From NCBI GenBank assembly GCA_030038765.1, contig JASHRA010000174.1, forward strand, positions 1 to 27,639: a stretch of DNA of 27,639 nucleotides, read 5' to 3'. Below the pieces are notes generated by a model. That model was not told where the DNA came from. It did not search any database and was given only the letters and a program-made list of their open reading frames with translations. This DNA is from Candidatus Dormiibacterota bacterium. Lineage in GTDB: Bacteria > Chloroflexota > Dormibacteria > Aeolococcales > Bog-877. Below are positions 15,394-22,819 of this stretch, one piece after another. How positions within the stretch are numbered: the first letter of the stretch is position 1; every line of letters starts with the position of its first letter. The translations under genes and the position numbers were made by a program.

Positions 15394-16356
15394 ATGAACG
15401 ACTCGGATCCAACCCTGGCGACACCTGCGGCGCCCACCGCGGGTTCGTCGGCAAACGTGCGCGCCGTGCTCGTCCGCAAGACCATCGACGTGTCGCGGCT
15501 GATGCCGCTGGCATGGCATCGGCACGTGCTGTTCCTCATGGCCCACCACAAGGTGGGCAACTTCTCCCGACCCACCAGCTTCAGCGAAAAGGTCAACTGG
15601 CGGATCATCCACGACCGGCGGGCGATCCTGCGTCTCACCTGCGACAAGCTGCACAGCCGTGAGACGGCACAATCACTCGGGATCCCGGCTCCTGAGACGG
15701 TCTGGTATGGGGAAAGCCTAGACGGTCTGGTGGGAACGGCCATGCCCGACCACTGGGTGCTGAAGCCCAACGACGGGAGCGGGCAGGTTACCTTCGGCGC
15801 CGGAGCCGTGAGGGACGTCTCCTCGCTGCGTGCCGTCACTGACAAGTGGCCCAAGAAGTCGCCACCCGCCATGGACGGGGAATGGGCCTACAAGCATGCT
15901 CGACGCCTCTACATCATCGAGAGGATGCTGGGCACCGGCCGCAGCACCCCCGTCAGCTACAAGTTCTTCTGTTTCGATGGGGAGCCACGCTACGTGCACG
16001 TGATCGCCGTCGGTGAGTCTCGCTTCGACCGGTGGCGCCAGAAGGTGGGAGCGCGCTGGCCACCTGAGGACACGCCCATGCGGTTCTACACCCCAGCCTG
16101 GGAGCCCCGGGACGCGCAGCTTGCGGACTTCCCCCTGGCCAAGGTGGCGCCCCGCCCCCCAGCACTCGACTCCATGCTTGAAGCGGCAGCGAAGTTGGCT
16201 CGGGGATTCGACATGATGCGCGTCGACTTCATGGGTGACGGAGAGACGTTCGTCTTCGGTGAACTGACCCCCTACCCTCACGCCGGGCTGACACGCTTCA
16301 ACCCCTCAGCCTTTGATCTGGAACTCGGCGCCCACTGGACGCTTCCGCAGCTATGA
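15394..16356 (+). CDS. ATP-grasp protein, TupA (teichuronopeptide biosynthesis)-like
   Basis: A 320-residue protein resembling the ATP-grasp TupA-like family, named for a gene of teichuronopeptide synthesis, where an amino-acid polymer is attached to a uronic-acid polymer. Evidence: PTSFSEKVNW near residues 60-70 (the family opening), a conserved CDK segment, HWVLKPNDGSGQV as the nucleotide-binding loop, YKFFCFDGEPRYVHV, and MRVDFM...GELTPYPHAGLTRFNP near the end with the metal-binding acidic residues. ATG 15394 has GAGGT at good spacing. A PLP decarboxylase follows after 44 bp, and a flippase lies upstream on the other strand. I infer it forms an amide between a glycan or carboxylate and an amine or amino acid; the substrate is not known. 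It has no membrane segment or signal. Confidence 0.82.
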   Translation: MNDSDPTLATPAAPTAGSSANVRAVLVRKTIDVSRLMPLAWHRHVLFLMAHHKVGNFSRPTSFSEKVNWRIIHDRRAILRLTCDKLHSRETAQSLGIPAPETVWYGESLDGLVGTAMPDHWVLKPNDGSGQVTFGAGAVRDVSSLRAVTDKWPKKSPPAMDGEWAYKHARRLYIIERMLGTGRSTPVSYKFFCFDGEPRYVHVIAVGESRFDRWRQKVGARWPPEDTPMRFYTPAWEPRDAQLADFPLAKVAPRPPALDSMLEAAAKLARGFDMMRVDFMGDGETFVFGELTPYPHAGLTRFNPSAFDLELGAHWTLPQL

Positions 16357-16400
16357 CGTGCGGCCCTGTTTCAGCTGACCTCGAGGCCTGAGCCCCCCAT

Positions 16401-17771
16401 ATGGAAGAAGACGTCTATCGGCTCGCGGCCCAGCGCGCGATCGAGTACCTGAGTGCCCTCCCCTCAAGGCGCGCGGTGCCGAGGAGCGGCGACGTCGAGG
16501 CGCTCGTCCAGTTCGACTCTCCTCTGGGGGAAGAGCCGGAGCCGGCAGAGAGGATCGTCGAGTCGCTGGCGAGCATCGGGTCACCCGCGACCGTTGCCAG
16601 CTCCGGCGGCCGCTACTTCGGGTTCGTGATCGGTGGCACGCTGCCAGCCGCCCTGGCAGCCGACTGGATGGTCACTGCCTGGGATCAGAGCGCGAGCAGT
16701 GACGCAGCCTCCCCAGTGGCAGCGGCCCTGGAGGCTGTCTCTCTCCACTGGCTGCTTGACATCTTCGAACTTCCACAGGCAACGGCCGGCGCCTTTGTCA
16801 CCGGTGCCACCATGGCCAACTTCACCGCGCTCGCGGCGGCACGGCACTGGGCGCTCGCCCGCCAGGGCTGGAACGTCGATGCCGACGGGCTTGCTGGCGC
16901 CCCGCCGCTGACCGCCATGGTCAGCGCCGAGGCCCACCCCTCGATCTCAAAGTCCCTCGGACTGCTGGGCCTCGGCCGCGGCAGGACGGTCGTTATCCAG
17001 ACGGACGAACAAGGCCGCATGCGCCCGGATGCCATCCCCGACGTCGACGGAGCGGTGATCATATGCGCTCAGGTGGGCAACGTCAACACCGGTTCCTTCG
17101 ACCCTATCGAAGCCATCTGCTCTCGGGCCGCCGAGTTGGACGCCTGGGTTCACGTAGATGGGGCCTTCGGCCTCTGGGCCGCAGCCTCTCCATCCCACCG
17201 CCACTTGCTGCGCGGCATCGGGGGTGCCCAGTCCTGGTCGACCGATGCCCACAAGTGGCTCAACGTACCCTACGACTCGGGCATGGCCTTCGTCAGTGAC
17301 GTCGATGCCCTCACCGAAGCCATGGCGATGCACGCCGACTACCTCGCCGTCGGTGAGGGAAGACAGCCCAAGCATTACATTCCCGAGCTCTCAAGGAGAG
17401 CACGGGGAGTCGACATATGGGCAGCCCTCCGCTCTCTCGGACGGAGTGGCTTGGCAGCGTTGGTGGACACCTGCTGCCGACACGCAACCCGCTTCGCAGA
17501 TGGCCTGCGCGACGCGGGCTACGAGGTTCTCAACGACGTGGTCCTGAACCAGGTCCTGGTCTCGTTCGGGGATGCCGATGCCACCAGACGGGTGATCGCC
17601 GGAATCCAGGAAGACGGGACATGCTGGTGTGGTGGCACCGTGTGGCATGGACGCACGGCTATGCGTATCAGTGTGACATCCTGGCGGACGAGCGACGAGG
17701 ACGTCGAGCGCAGCCTTGAGGCGATGCTTCGGATCGCACGCCACGTGAGTACCGGACCAGTTCCCGGCTAG
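16401..17771 (+). CDS. Group II PLP-dependent amino acid decarboxylase
   Basis: A 456-residue member of the group II decarboxylases (glutamate, aromatic amino acid, histidine and 2,4-diaminobutyrate decarboxylases). Core motifs: GRYFGFVIGG, TGATMANFTAL, His179 in AEAHPSISKS (stacks on PLP in the family), HVDGAFGLWA with Asp253, and STDAHKWLNVPYDSG with Schiff-base Lys285. It would release CO2 from an amino acid to give an amine, or act as a related aldehyde synthase; the substrate is not readable. The ATG has no clear ribosome site. It is 44 bp downstream of the TupA-like ATP-grasp gene, so the amine may be the ligase's partner substrate. It lies in the island of less extreme GC. Confidence 0.87.
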   Translation: MEEDVYRLAAQRAIEYLSALPSRRAVPRSGDVEALVQFDSPLGEEPEPAERIVESLASIGSPATVASSGGRYFGFVIGGTLPAALAADWMVTAWDQSASSDAASPVAAALEAVSLHWLLDIFELPQATAGAFVTGATMANFTALAAARHWALARQGWNVDADGLAGAPPLTAMVSAEAHPSISKSLGLLGLGRGRTVVIQTDEQGRMRPDAIPDVDGAVIICAQVGNVNTGSFDPIEAICSRAAELDAWVHVDGAFGLWAAASPSHRHLLRGIGGAQSWSTDAHKWLNVPYDSGMAFVSDVDALTEAMAMHADYLAVGEGRQPKHYIPELSRRARGVDIWAALRSLGRSGLAALVDTCCRHATRFADGLRDAGYEVLNDVVLNQVLVSFGDADATRRVIAGIQEDGTCWCGGTVWHGRTAMRISVTSWRTSDEDVERSLEAMLRIARHVSTGPVPG

Positions 17772-17972
17772 CGAAGCGACGGACGGGGCGCTGGACTCCA
17801 GGACCCCTCGCTGTTCGATCCCAGCCATCCGTATGACGCGTCTGATGGGCGCGACGCGCGAGCACGCGCGACGCGACCCTCGCCCTCTGAAGGACCACGG
17901 CGCAGCCATCAGCGCCTGAGACGACTCCCGCCGTGAGCGTCCACTGCACGAGCATGTGGATCGGGACTACGA

Positions 17973-17990
17973 CTTGACGGCTTCGTCAAG
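17973..17990. repeat. Perfect inverted repeat (7-bp arms)
   Basis: CTTGACG (17973-17979) and CGTCAAG (17984-17990) flank the 4-nt loop GCTT, which would form a compact hairpin. It lies about 200 bp after the decarboxylase stop. It could be part of a terminator, or an operator containing a TTGAC -35-like core. Confidence 0.5.
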
Positions 17991-18051
17991 GCATGGCCTC
18001 GTCGGCACTCATCCTTGCCAGGGCGGCATCTCCGCAGGTGGACGTGGCAAG

Positions 18052-18077
18052 CGAGCACCGGTCAACGCTGGTGCTCG
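18052..18077. repeat. Perfect inverted repeat (8-bp arms)
   Basis: CGAGCACC (18052-18059) and GGTGCTCG (18070-18077) flank a 10-nt loop. It lies 326 bp upstream of the GH26 start codon, in an otherwise gene-free region. A further 6-bp pair, GCGTTT (18135-18140) and AAACGC (18151-18156), follows about 60 bp on. Confidence 0.5.
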
Positions 18078-18403
18078 GTCAGTGGCGCAGTTCCCGTCTT
18101 CTGATTCCGTTGCCCCGGTCACAAGCGCGTAACAGCGTTTGGGCCTGCTGAAACGCGGCTCTAGCCTCCGGTTCAGGAGGTATCCGACGGAGCCGAGCGA
18201 CGGCATCCAAGTGCTGTCGTCGAAGCCAGCATTTCCGCCCTGGTCTGTCTCCGGACATGGCACCGCCTCGAGTCGGAGGCACTGCCAGTAGGGGGATCAG
18301 CGATCGCGCACGGGGAGCTCTGGCCTGGCCGCGTTCAGCCCAGAGCGCCACGGGAAGCGGACGGCAGAGCCAGGGGCTGGCGCGGACCCAAGGGAGGAAC
18401 GAC

Positions 18404-19429
18404 ATGCTGAGAACCGGTCTTGGGGGCTTGGGGGTAGCGGCAGCGGTCGGTTTGGTGTTGGGCGGGTTGGCATGGGCCAGTCAGAGCGTCGATCACGCGG
18501 TGGGGCATCCCGTTACTCCGCCGGCGGCGTCGGCCTCAAACAGCCATCAGGGCGTCGAACCGCCGGAAGCCTGGACAAGACACGCCGACATCCGCCCCAC
18601 ACCGACTCCGAGAGCGACGTCGCGCGCCACGACCCAGCCCACCACACCGGCCCCGGCCTCGTCACCGCAGCCGGTGCAACCGGCCATCCCGGCCGGCGAC
18701 AGCTGCCCTGAACTTGGACTCTTTGTCAACGGGCAGAGCCCGGCTGGCGTGACCTCACTGGCCTCGCAGCTGGGGGTCAGTGCGAACGTCATGACCGTTT
18801 ACGCCTGGGACAACTACACAGTCTTCACCCCTCCGACAACGTCCATGCGCCTCCTCCTCGCCGTGGGAGAGGTGACGCCGGCGGAGGCGACGACGATCGG
18901 TGAGAGCCTGGTGGCGAGCGGCCATGCCAACACGATGATCCGCATCATGTGGGAGATGAACGGTAACTGGATGCAGTGGGGCACTCAGAGCCTCTCTGCA
19001 GCTCAGTACATCTCGATCTACCAGGCCGCCGAGCAGGCATTCGCAGCCGTCCCAGGCAATCAGTTCCAATACATCTGGAACATCAATGCGGGAACGGCGG
19101 AGCCCGGCCGGACCGAGTTTGACACCTACCCGGGCGATGCCTACGTCTCACAGGTAGGGATCGACTTCTATGACTACAACGACGACGACACGATCCCGCC
19201 GATACTTGCCTTTGCCGCCGCTCATGGGAAGCCCGTTTCCTTCGATGAGTGGGGCCTCAACGGAACCGACAACCCTGGCTTCATCGACTACGTGGCCAGC
19301 GTCGTGAACAACCCTGCGAACCACGTCGTGCTGCAGGCGTACTTCTCCTTCGACGGCAACATCAACTCGCTGATCTCTGACTTCCCGGCCGCCGAGGCCG
19401 AGTACCGCAAGGACTTCGCGGGCTGCTGA
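18404..19429 (+). CDS. Secreted GH26-like glycoside hydrolase
   Basis: A 341-residue exported protein. Residues 5-26 are a hydrophobic signal or anchor segment (no arginine pair, AWAS near its end), about 35-97 is a Pro/Thr/Ala-rich linker, and about 100-341 is a catalytic domain resembling glycoside hydrolase family 26 (mannanase type). MIRIMWEMNGNWMQWG carries the presumed acid/base Glu184, and PVSFDEWGLNG carries the presumed nucleophile Glu282. These match the R..HEMNG and S.E.G motifs of the family with Trp in place of the usual His. ATG 18404 has AGGGAGGA at proper spacing; the frame upstream to 18257 has no signal-like start. A strong hairpin lies 7 bp after the stop. In this setting it may trim or cleave the organism's own glycan; the polymer is unknown. 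Confidence 0.83.
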   Translation: MLRTGLGGLGVAAAVGLVLGGLAWASQSVDHAVGHPVTPPAASASNSHQGVEPPEAWTRHADIRPTPTPRATSRATTQPTTPAPASSPQPVQPAIPAGDSCPELGLFVNGQSPAGVTSLASQLGVSANVMTVYAWDNYTVFTPPTTSMRLLLAVGEVTPAEATTIGESLVASGHANTMIRIMWEMNGNWMQWGTQSLSAAQYISIYQAAEQAFAAVPGNQFQYIWNINAGTAEPGRTEFDTYPGDAYVSQVGIDFYDYNDDDTIPPILAFAAAHGKPVSFDEWGLNGTDNPGFIDYVASVVNNPANHVVLQAYFSFDGNINSLISDFPAAEAEYRKDFAGC

Positions 19430-19436
19430 AGACTCC

Positions 19437-19484
19437 CCGCCCCCATCGGCGGACCTGCGTCGGCAGGGCCGCCGGTGGGGGCGG
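19437..19484 (+). terminator. Strong hairpin after GH26 gene
   Basis: Arms CCGCCCCCATCGGCGG (19437-19452) and CCGCCGGTGGGGGCGG (19469-19484) pair over 16 positions with one mismatch. An inner CCTGC/GCAGG pair extends the stem around a 4-nt loop, GTCG. It starts 7 bp after the stop. There is no T tract, as is common for terminators in high-GC genomes. Confidence 0.75.
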
Positions 19485-19547
19485 ACCGAGCCCTCAGTCT
19501 CCCTGGCGGTGAGTCCACCCACCGGCCGGTGAAGCCCAGTTCTGGAG

Positions 19548-19601
19548 GCCGGCAGCCCTACGCACGGAGAGGGCGGCGAGAGCGACGGGAGAGCTGCCGG
19601 C
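19548..19601 (-). terminator. Possible terminator of permease-regulator operon
   Basis: GCCGGCAGC (19548-19556) and GCTGCCGGC (19593-19601) are perfect 9-bp complementary arms with a 36-nt loop, ending 18 bp beyond the stop of the leftward regulator gene. The long loop makes it a weaker candidate. Confidence 0.4.
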
Positions 19602-19618
19602 TGGCGCTCGGCCTCGAC

Positions 19619-20422
19619 CTAGGGGGTCGTGTCCCCGGCCCTCCCCACAGATTCCCGCGCCGCGACCACGGACCTCATCCGCGCCCAAGCCTCGTCAACG
19701 TGCCGCTGGACCTCCGCTCTTGCAGCCGACCTGTTCCGAGCGAGGATCGCGTCAAGGATGGCCCGGTGGTTGCGCAGCTCCTGATCGAAAGGTAGATGCA
19801 CGGCGCTGGTCTCGTTCACCAGCAGTCGGAGCTTGCCGGCCAGCGCGTCCCGCCACACGCGGTTGAGCAGTTCATTGCCCGTCAACTGGTACAAGGTATC
19901 GTGGAAGGCGAGGTCAGCCAGGGCCATCGCGCGAGAGTCGCCGGCCCGAGCGGCACGCTGGATCCGGTCCCACTGCTTCTCCAACACCCGGTCCTTGCTG
20001 GGCTGCGCGGAGGCGATGAGCAAGCCGACGGCGTAGGTCTCCAGTGCTCTGCGCAACCCGTAGTGCTCATCGACAGACTGCATGGTGAACTGGACGACGT
20101 AAGTCCCGCGCCGGGGCGAACTCTGTACCAGCCCGTCCTTCTCCAGCCGGGCCAGGGCCTCGCGGAGCGGGCCACGGCTCACACCCATCTCCTGTGCCAG
20201 CGACGACTCCACCAACCTCTCGCCACTGACGAACTGCCCACCGAGGATCGAAGCTCGGAGGGCCTCCATCACCGTGGTTCCGAGCGTCTCCCGGTGGATC
20301 CGTCCCACCCGCGCCGTGGACCCAGCTCGCGACCCGACGTGCCTGGGCGGACCCTGCTGTCCGCCGGCATTGCGGGCACGCCTCGGCCTGCCCACCCCGC
20401 CCAGTTCGGCGGCGTTCCCCAT
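19619..20422 (-). CDS. GntR-family (FadR/FCD) transcriptional regulator
   Basis: A 267-residue regulator with an N-terminal winged helix (about 43-110: LVESSLAQEMGVSRGPLREA, then RLEKDGLV and RRGTYVV) and a C-terminal FCD ligand domain with the full metal-binding set Asp170, His174, His219 and His241. Such proteins usually repress a neighbouring catabolic or transport operon and release DNA on binding a small carboxylate. The frame is open to 20527; ATG 20422 has AGGGGAG just upstream and avoids overlap with the permease. The first 40 residues are a basic, disordered-looking extension. It is the third gene of the permease operon (31 bp gap), so it probably regulates itself and the permeases through the palindrome at 22421-22439. 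Confidence 0.9.
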   Translation of the reverse strand: MGNAAELGGVGRPRRARNAGGQQGPPRHVGSRAGSTARVGRIHRETLGTTVMEALRASILGGQFVSGERLVESSLAQEMGVSRGPLREALARLEKDGLVQSSPRRGTYVVQFTMQSVDEHYGLRRALETYAVGLLIASAQPSKDRVLEKQWDRIQRAARAGDSRAMALADLAFHDTLYQLTGNELLNRVWRDALAGKLRLLVNETSAVHLPFDQELRNHRAILDAILARNRSAARAEVQRHVDEAWARMRSVVAARESVGRAGDTTP

Positions 20423-20453
20423 GGATCTCCCCTCAAGTTTCGCGGCGATTGAC

Positions 20454-21380
20454 TCAGCGCTTCTGAAGCCGCACCTCAAACGCGTCCCGGAGGCCATCAC
20501 CGATGAAGTTGAAGGCCACCACGACAATCACGATGCACACTCCCGCCGGCCAGATCTGCCACCAATAGCCGGCGTACACGTAGTTCACACCGTTGGAGAG
20601 CATGCTTCCCCAGTTGGCCGCGGGCGGTGGGATGCCCAGGCCGAGGAAGCTCAGCGACGTGACCGCCAGGATCGCGTCCGCCACCTGGAAGGTGGCGTTC
20701 ACCATGACGGTTCCAAAGACGTTGGGGATTATGTGACGGAAGATGATCCTGAGCGGTCCGGCCCCCTGGCCGTGGGCTGCCTCGACGAACTGGCGGGTCC
20801 TCAGGGTAAGCGTCTCGGCACGAACCAGCCTGGACGGTACCAGCCAGGCAACGGACGCGATCACGATGATCAGCAGCGGCTCCGAGGGAGTGAAGATGCT
20901 GGCCAGGAATAGCAGGAGGAAGAGCGTAGGGATGGCCAGGAGCGCGTCGACGGCACGCATCATCACGCTGTCCACGATCCCACCGACGAAGCCCGCGATC
21001 GCGCCCCAGATGACACCGAAGCTGGTCGCGAGGAGTGCCACGACGAGCCCCACGACCAGCGATGTCTGGCCTCCGACCATGAGCCGTCCCAAGAGGTCGT
21101 AGCCCACGTCATCCGTCCCCAGCAGGTGGCGCAGGCTGGGGCCCTGGTCCTCGATCCCGAGATTCGTCTGGATCTGGTTCGTGTGATAGAAGAGGGGGCC
21201 CAGGAAGCAGAAGAGCACGAAGAAGATGACGACGAACACGCCCACGACGGCGAGTCGGTTCTCGGCGAAGACGGAGACGACCAAGCGCAGCCAGCTGCCC
21301 TGCTGATGGATCTCGCCCGCGTCGATGGTAGGGCCGGGGCCGACGGTGGCCTCCGGCTCCAGGGGCACGCCGCTGATCAA
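20454..21380 (-). CDS. dppC: ABC transporter permease, DppC/OppC type
   Basis: A 308-residue inner-membrane permease of the peptide/opine/nickel class. A cytoplasmic N-terminus of about 40 residues precedes the first membrane segment (RLAVVGVFVVIFFVLFCFLG); GTDDVGYDLLGRLMVGGQTSL is the family hallmark, and the EAA loop reads FVEAAHGQGAGPLRIIFRHIIPN, where it docks to the ATPase. SLSFLGLGIPPPAANWGSML is the typical C-terminal motif. The start is TTG 21380, supported by GGAGGGAG 5 nt upstream. It pairs with the DppB-like permease 34 bp before it. Substrate could be a di/oligopeptide or another small solute; with no binding protein in the window this is open. Confidence 0.92.
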   Translation of the reverse strand: MISGVPLEPEATVGPGPTIDAGEIHQQGSWLRLVVSVFAENRLAVVGVFVVIFFVLFCFLGPLFYHTNQIQTNLGIEDQGPSLRHLLGTDDVGYDLLGRLMVGGQTSLVVGLVVALLATSFGVIWGAIAGFVGGIVDSVMMRAVDALLAIPTLFLLLFLASIFTPSEPLLIIVIASVAWLVPSRLVRAETLTLRTRQFVEAAHGQGAGPLRIIFRHIIPNVFGTVMVNATFQVADAILAVTSLSFLGLGIPPPAANWGSMLSNGVNYVYAGYWWQIWPAGVCIVIVVVAFNFIGDGLRDAFEVRLQKR

Positions 21381-21414
21381 GCGGGCTCCCTCCGTGGTCT
21401 CCGACAGTCAGGGC

Positions 21415-22356
21415 TCATACGTAGCGCACCCGCGGGTCGAGGACCGCGTACAGCACATCGGCCAGCAGCGACCCCGCGACCACGGCGACTCCCACCACGA
21501 TGGTGGTTCCCAGCATGACCGGGAAGTCGTCTGTCTGGGCGGCGTTCCAGAAGAGATAGCCCATCCCGGGATAGTTGAACAGCGACTCGGTGATGAGGGC
21601 GCCGCTCAGGATCCCGGGGAGGCTCAGCCCCACCAGCGTGATGATGGGAAGCAGTGCGTTGCGCAGGACGTGGCGGAACAGGATGGCTGACTTCGAGAGA
21701 CCCTTCGATGATGCCGTCCGCACATAGTCCTGAAGGAGGTTCTCGATCACGGACGATCGCATGTAGCGGCTGAAGAGGGCCAGCGTGATCAGGGTCAGCG
21801 TCATCACCGGCAGAACCAGGTTGGGGATCTGGTCGATGAGCGGCGACGTCGATGTGGGCCCCGTGGAGGGCAGGAGGGGGAATAGCTGGCTCAGCAGGAT
21901 GATGAGGATCGTGCCGAGAAAGAAGGAGGGCATCGAGTAGAAGAGGAAGGACATCCCGGTCAGGACGTAGTCCTCTGGGTGGTTCCGCCTGACCGCCTGA
22001 TAGATGCCGATGGGGACAGCGATCAGGAGGGCCAGGATGGTCGCCACCCCGACCAGAACCAGCGTTCGGGGGATGTTCTCCCCGAGCAGGGCGTCCACGC
22101 TCTGGTTCTGCTTGTAAGAGAAGCCGAGGTTGAGGTGGATGAGCTGGTTGACCCAGGCCAGGTACTGGATCGGCAGCGGCTTGAGCAGACCGTAGCGCAC
22201 GTCGAAGGCGTGGATCTGCGCCTTGTTGGCGCGCAACCCAAGCACCGCCTTGGCCGGACCTCCGGGAAGGAGGTGCAGCAGGATGAAGACGATGATCGAG
22301 ACGCCGAACAGGACGGCGATGGCCTGGATCGTCCGCCGGATCAGAAACGCTCTCAT
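21415..22356 (-). CDS. dppB: ABC transporter permease, DppB/OppB type
   Basis: A 313-residue permease. It begins MRAFLIRRTIQAIAVLFGVSIIVF, the standard DppB first segment, followed by LLPGGPA, NLGFSYKQNQSV, FYSMPSFFLG and the EAA-type loop YVRTASSKGLSKSAILFRHV, and ends ADVLYAVLDPRVRYV, a near-universal C-terminus. The frame extends to GTG 22392 but ATG 22356 gives the family N-terminus. It is the first gene of the operon and the partner of the DppC-like permease. No ATP-binding subunits or solute-binding protein follow, so these must be encoded elsewhere or be shared. A promoter with an overlapping palindrome lies about 50-80 bp upstream. Confidence 0.92.
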   Translation of the reverse strand: MRAFLIRRTIQAIAVLFGVSIIVFILLHLLPGGPAKAVLGLRANKAQIHAFDVRYGLLKPLPIQYLAWVNQLIHLNLGFSYKQNQSVDALLGENIPRTLVLVGVATILALLIAVPIGIYQAVRRNHPEDYVLTGMSFLFYSMPSFFLGTILIILLSQLFPLLPSTGPTSTSPLIDQIPNLVLPVMTLTLITLALFSRYMRSSVIENLLQDYVRTASSKGLSKSAILFRHVLRNALLPIITLVGLSLPGILSGALITESLFNYPGMGYLFWNAAQTDDFPVMLGTTIVVGVAVVAGSLLADVLYAVLDPRVRYV

Positions 22357-22406
22357 TTCAGCCAGGACCCACTCGCGAGGTGGGGTTTCCACACCCCGAA
22401 GCCAGC

Positions 22407-22435
22407 ATCATAGTCACCTTCCGGTCGACAGTCGA
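22407..22435 (-). promoter_or_regulatory. Promoter of dppB-dppC-gntR operon
   Basis: Read on the minus strand, TCGACT (22435-22430, four of six matches to TTGACA) is followed after exactly 17 bp by TATGAT (22412-22407, five of six matches to TATAAT). Transcription would start near 22400, giving a leader of about 44 nt before ATG 22356. It is the clearest -35/-10 pair I see in the window. Confidence 0.6.
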
Positions 22436-22439
22436 CCGG
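22421..22439. promoter_or_regulatory. Palindromic operator over the -35 box
   Basis: CCGGTCGAC and GTCGACCGG form a perfect inverted repeat around one central base. It covers the -35 box of the permease operon promoter, the classic place for a repressor. The GntR/FCD regulator encoded at the end of this operon is the natural candidate ligand; that link is inference. Confidence 0.6.
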
Positions 22440-22499
22440 GGCGGCGCCTCCTCTGGCGCTCTGGACGGCAGGGCTGGGCCGACCCCGGCGGAGGCCGGC

Positions 22500-22808
22500 T
22501 CAGCTCGGCCCCGGGGCCGTCCGGGGCCGAGCTCCGAACTCGGCTGCGTGCCTCTCGAACCCCCCCGTGGCCTCGAGCTGGCGCTCGATGGCAAGGGCGA
22601 GCTCCCGGGCCGACTCCCTGTCGAGCTCGACCGCGACCCGAGCCGAGGCGCCCAGCGCGGGGTTCAGAAAGTCGACGTTGAGGCTGTGCTCGAAGGGAGC
22701 GTGAGAGGGATGGTCGAAGTAGACGTTGACGCTGGCGACGGGGAACCATCCGCCGGCGCCCTTGGCGCTGCCCTGAGCCGGCAGCACTTCGGTCTCGTAG
22801 GTGCACAT
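22500..22808 (-). CDS. Small DUF6295-like protein
   Basis: A 102-residue protein that looks real: MCTYETEV start, GSAKGAGGWF, VYFDHPSHAPFEHSLNVDF and a C-terminal RVAVELDRESARELALAI helix, which I recognise as the pattern of the small actinobacterial family DUF6295, of unknown function. ATG 22808 has AGGAGGG 6 nt upstream, partly overlapping the stop codon of the dienelactone hydrolase gene, so the two are tightly coupled. It has no signal or membrane segment. Conserved Cys, His and Asp residues (DHPSH, EH) could bind a metal, but this is a guess. The longer open frame up to 23165 is only an antiphase reading of the hydrolase. Confidence 0.8.
   Translation of the reverse strand: MCTYETEVLPAQGSAKGAGGWFPVASVNVYFDHPSHAPFEHSLNVDFLNPALGASARVAVELDRESARELALAIERQLEATGGFERHAAEFGARPRTAPGPS
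22502..22533 (-). terminator. Hairpin overlapping the end of the DUF6295 gene
   Basis: AGCTCGGCCCCGG (22502-22514) and CCGGGGCCGAGCT (22521-22533) are perfect 13-bp complementary arms around a 6-nt loop. The structure includes the last ten codons and touches the stop codon of the small gene, and would end the hydrolase-DUF6295 transcript. There is no T tract. Confidence 0.6.
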
Positions 22809-22819
22809 GTCACGCCCTC

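Larger units (their letters stand above)
17772..18403. other. Long intergenic region upstream of GH26 gene, with hairpins
   Basis: I find no credible gene in these 632 bp; the short open frames are mutually antisense and lack motifs. The stretch contains several separate inverted repeats (17973-17990, 18052-18077, 18135-18156), and CGCGCG/CGCGCG at 17855-17870. It probably holds the end of the decarboxylase transcript and the leader of the glycosidase gene. I could not match it to a known riboswitch. Confidence 0.45.

Noticed and set aside
17848..17875. Tandem GCGCGACGCG-like repeat, considered as a repeat array
   Set aside because: Only two short copies in GC-rich DNA with no regular spacer; not a CRISPR or meaningful array.
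18009..18405. Two minus-strand open frames of 84 and 108 codons
   Set aside because: No ribosome sites or recognisable motifs, Arg/Pro-rich, and they overlap each other in a hairpin-rich gap.
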